From Hymenolepis diminuta (Eukaryota; Platyhelminthes; Cestoda; Cyclophyllidea; Hymenolepididae): DNA of 64,000 nucleotides. Below the pieces are notes generated by a model. It was not told the origin of the DNA. It saw only the letters and a list, made by a program, of their open reading frames with translations, and searched no databases. The translations under genes were made by a program, and so were the position numbers. The stretch spans positions 985,265 to 1,049,264 of the forward strand of contig CAADRB010000040.1 of the NCBI GenBank assembly GCA_900708905.1, written 5' to 3'. How positions within the stretch are numbered: position 1 is the first letter of the stretch; each line of letters begins with the position of its first letter. Shown here one piece after another: positions 60,801-64,000 of this stretch.

Positions 60801-62432
60801 CATCGGTAAGTGAAAATTCACACTGAAATATTCCCTCAGGCCAATTAATTCAAATTAAATTTCTTGCACAATACGGACGTGATTATTAAGGCGTTTTCAA
60901 TTTGCTAATCAAAAATTAAGAGATTATATTCATGTCATTTACCTCAAATATATGTTTTTATATTTTGGAGTTGATATTGAATGTAATAAATAATGAATCT
61001 AACGCGACAGCCGCTGAAACGGTAGATCGAGGGAATGATGCTGAAATGTTGATGGCTTTCCAGGGAAAATAAAAGAGTAGATGTCATATTTCCTCACTTA
61101 TGATTTTCGAATGATCTTACGTTTTTAATAGTCCATATATGCTTCTAGAGTTTGATAAAAAATAATTTTAATGGGTTATTTACTGATACCCTACTTAAGC
61201 TGATTAGAAATTCATATGCCCCATTTCTTTATCAGCAGCTTACACTGTTCATGTTTGGAAATGGAATTACCACATTGAGGTATTATTGAAGTATTCGACG
61301 CAGAAGAAAACTCACCAAACCACAATATTTTTCTGTAATATTTTTTTCAAATTAATTTTGTCACTCTTCAGTTAGGCTTTGCTACACATAAGAAAACAAT
61401 ATTTTCCCAAAAATAATTCTTTTGTGTAATATTCTTTATTTCCCACCTTTTAATTCCTACTTCTTTTAATTCCCAAAAATTCGATTAAATTTACATACAC
61501 TAAGGTTGCAAATGCTGCATAATATAAATAGACCTATCGGTACAAAAACGGGCGATTTATTTTGATATGGTGGTTTGGGTCATTATGTATTGCGATGTTG
61601 CCGGGATGTATTTGTAGCGAGTGCAATTTCTTAGGGAATCTAAGAGTTGGTTGCGGTATCCTACAGAGAAGAGCAAATCATAACAGAATTCCTTGCTTTT
61701 TCTCCCTTGCTATTTTTTTCGAACATAAACCAAAGAATTTTCCCAATAAGAACCGAGCAATGTTTCAGTGGCAGCTAATTTTCTCTTTGTATTATCCATA
61801 AATTATTATTTATTATGCACCATCTATATATTGTGTGATGACTGGTATCTAAGCTCAAACACGCATACATACAGCTGGATAGCCTATGAATACTGCAGAG
61901 GAGACCTTTTCATTTTTTATCTAATGATATTAAATGACATTTGCTACTACAGCAGGTTCGAATATAAATAAGCGAGAGTTGTTTCCTAATACCTGTTTTG
62001 TTGCGCTGAATCACTTCATTCCATCATTTGCTTGATATTCGTTTGGTTGTCTTTAAGCTTCATGCATGATTAATCCATCGCAAATTCATCCTCATTCATA
62101 CATTCCACTTCATTGTTCAGGTTGCTAAGACTGCTCTGTCTAATTTGTGGTTTGTGTAACATACTGGGAGGTACATACAAAGTGGATACAAAGTGAAAAA
62201 GCGCTAACAAGTTTAATTAATTGTGTGTGTCAGTGGATCATTTCCCAATGAAAATAGTTTATAATCGAAATGTGTATTTTAATAAATTACTGTTGATTAA
62301 GTTTTAATGACGACCTTGAAAATATTTTGAGATTGTAATTTTACCTGCATTTTCTAACACATTTTATAATATAATCTGCTGACGTAAATGAAATGACCTT
62401 CTTATTATTAGTAGCTAAGATCTCCAATACAG
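60801..62432. other. Sequence between the two R4 copies
   Basis: About 1.6 kb of AT-rich DNA. The 79- and 67-codon frames at 61562-61971 have no domain signal. If R4 copies are the ends of one element, this would be a non-coding interior, but nothing confirms that. Confidence 0.4.
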
Positions 62433-62684
62433 AGTCCACAGGCGGTCCGCTGTGTGTTTACATGTTTGTACATAGATACCTTAACTATCTACCATCACGC
62501 TGAGACTCCAACAACGAGACATGATTGACGTCCAACGGAGAAATTTTTTGTATATAAACCCAATTTACTTAATAATAAATTGGGGGGTGATTTGTCTGCC
62601 ACCTCCTAGCCGATCTGACAACATGAGTGACTTGACTTATTCCATCTATTCGATCGATGTGGTCTCGATATAGCGTTATAACAG
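62433..62684 (+). repeat. Direct repeat R4, copy 2
   Basis: Same orientation and same block order as copy 1, about 1.9 kb downstream: GTGTGTTTACATGTTTGTAC, GAGACATGATTGACGTCC, TGTATATAAACCC, AATTGGGGGG, CATGAGTGACTTGACTTATT and CGTTATAACA. The G-run here is fully determined (six G). Confidence 0.6.
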
Positions 62685-63356
62685 ATTCTGATTTATATTT
62701 TACGTAAAATTGTAATAAACGCAATGAAACAAATAACTTTTTGATCAAAATTAAATGTTTACGTGCAATTGAAATGTTGGGATAATAGACTCATCACGAC
62801 AGTAGCGAAAATGCAAACCCCTATTTTTCACAAATTATTTGTTCTTTGTTCATTGCATTCTTACAATTTCTAAAGAGTACGGTTTGTGTAAAGTTATAAA
62901 GTTCGTTAGCAATTGGATGTGACATTCAAGATCAAAAACTCAAGATAAGTTCATGTACAATAAACATGAAAAGCAAATTATAAATAATAAATTACATACA
63001 TGCAAAAAAGGCCGTATCTACATCTCTTAGAAAAACTCCAATCAAATTACAAAAAAATATAATCATTACAGATAACCATAAATATTAGATTACAATAAAA
63101 TACAGATTATTATAAAAAATTGCGTATATTGCAAATGTTTGAAGTGTTTGCTGTTTAGTTATGTTTATTTTTAAAAAATCATATTTTTAGATACTATTTA
63201 ATTTATATATTCACCAAATAAGTAAAATCTGATTTAATGCGCCAAGGCATCACGGGTATTTTCAAATACATGAGTCAGCCGGTTACTTTGATGCTGTACT
63301 TGGCATAGTTCTTCATAAAGAAATATTTCGCGGTTATTTCTTTTTCTTTTATTAAA
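62685..63356. other. 5' flank of the SLC25A46-like gene
   Basis: AT-rich DNA. Close to the gene is an AP-1-like TGAGTCA (63271-63277), and the last 25 bases before the ATG are pyrimidine-rich. No clear TATA box at a suitable distance and no other gene. Confidence 0.4.
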
Positions 63357-64000
63357 ATGTGGTCACATAAATTAAAAGAAATGGAGAAAAATGCCGGAGT
63401 CCTTCCACAAGAAGAGGATGATGCAGTTCCTATACCTGAATCCCATTCATTGCCTCAGAACGAACCAAATGTCCCTTCGTCTGATATTTGTAAGATTCTT
63501 ATCACATTGACGCTTTTAGCTATTAAGGAAATGCTCGGATATGGAGTCAATGCGTCAAGGCAGTTTGCTTTATTTTTCAACCTATTTTTGTAGTATTTTT
63601 ACCGAAATCGCTTTTGCTCATCCGTTCCTCGTACTTCGACATCAGTGTCAGGTAAAGTTCAATTTCCGTGTTAATTCTTTTTAGGTTCGAGGTCGTAGTA
63701 AAATACTTCATCTGACTCCGTTGTCTCTCCTTCCCATTCTACGTACTTATATTTCTCGCCAGGTTTACAAAATATCTACAATTTGCTAATTTTCCTTAGG
63801 GTGTTATTTCCCTATGGAAGGGTTTGAGTGGAGCTATAACGGTAAAGATTATTCGAATAGTATCAGAAAATACCCTTTCAGAAGCCCTTTCTCTCCCAAA
63901 GTTTGTTCTTGAACTTATTTTTTAATCCTCTTATTTTTTAGAGACATTACAAGCTATAGCAGTCCATCGAAGATATTTTTTCATATATTACTTAAAATGT
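63357..64000 (+). CDS. SLC25A46: SLC25A46-like mitochondrial carrier, 5' part (six exons)
   Basis: Exons: 63357-63489, 63520-63559, 63594-63651, 63685-63762, 63800-63900, 63942-64000 (runs off the window). Introns are 30, 34, 33, 37 and 41 nt; four are GT-AG and intron 2 is GC-AG. Joined in phase, exon 2 ends in GYGVNAS, exon 3 reads IFTEIAFAHPFLVLRHQCQ, exon 4 adds HLTPLSLLPI, exon 5 has GVISLWKGLSGAIT and LSEALSLPK, exon 6 SPSKIFFHILLK. These match vertebrate SLC25A46 in order (LFTE, AHPCIVLRRQCQV, HLTPF, ALWKG, SEFTPLP, HLLLK). SLC25A46 is an atypical carrier of the mitochondrial outer membrane that works with mitofusins, OPA1 and the MICOS complex in membrane dynamics. The N-terminal 44 residues are acidic, Pro-rich and probably disordered. 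The exact start ATG is tentative. Intron 1 has no stop and a length divisible by three, so its retention would add ten residues. Confidence 0.85.

Noticed and set aside
1..64000. CRISPR arrays, operons, phage or other prokaryotic-type systems
   Set aside because: No regularly spaced direct repeats, no ribosome-binding-site-led gene clusters; the sequence is clearly eukaryotic.

Overview
This is an AT-rich, gene-poor window from a eukaryotic nuclear genome. Very short canonical introns (30-41 nt), metazoan-specific domain architectures, C2H2 fingers on separate exons and many decayed retroelements point to an invertebrate animal. A parasitic flatworm (tapeworm or fluke) is my best guess, but it rests on style (micro-introns, AT-rich intergenic DNA), not on a diagnostic marker.

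Two genes look intact. Minus-strand 31589-27213 is a single uninterrupted 1458-codon reading frame for a PLEKHH/MAX-1 family scaffold: coiled coil, two PH domains, MyTH4 and FERM. A CCAAT-rich, CRE-containing promoter-like segment lies upstream. At the right edge (63357 to the end, plus strand) is the 5' half of a SLC25A46-type mitochondrial outer-membrane carrier, assembled here from six exons separated by introns of 30-41 nt; its 3' end lies outside the window.

The other coding traces are broken. They are a C2H2 zinc-finger gene with one finger per exon (52033-54760), two ankyrin-repeat exons (59843-60540), a head-to-head pair of pseudogene fragments (42655-43389), a possible Ty3/Gypsy pol remnant (49217-49444), a weak coding-like exon (57070-57304), and a two-frame ORF region with a signal-peptide-like start (45351-45948).

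The rest is intergenic DNA carrying at least four dispersed repeat families: (1) a tRNA-like SINE of about 190 bp with box A/box B-like motifs (six clear copies); (2) LTR-like segments (six copies) ending in TGGTGACCC primer-binding-site-like motifs; (3) a roughly 255-bp direct repeat pair at 60537 and 62433; (4) a roughly 100-bp three-copy repeat. There are also TA microsatellites and one 140-N gap beside an LTR. I see no rRNA, confident tRNA gene, CRISPR, operon or prokaryotic-type system. The two intact genes are far apart, on opposite strands, and show no sign of working together.
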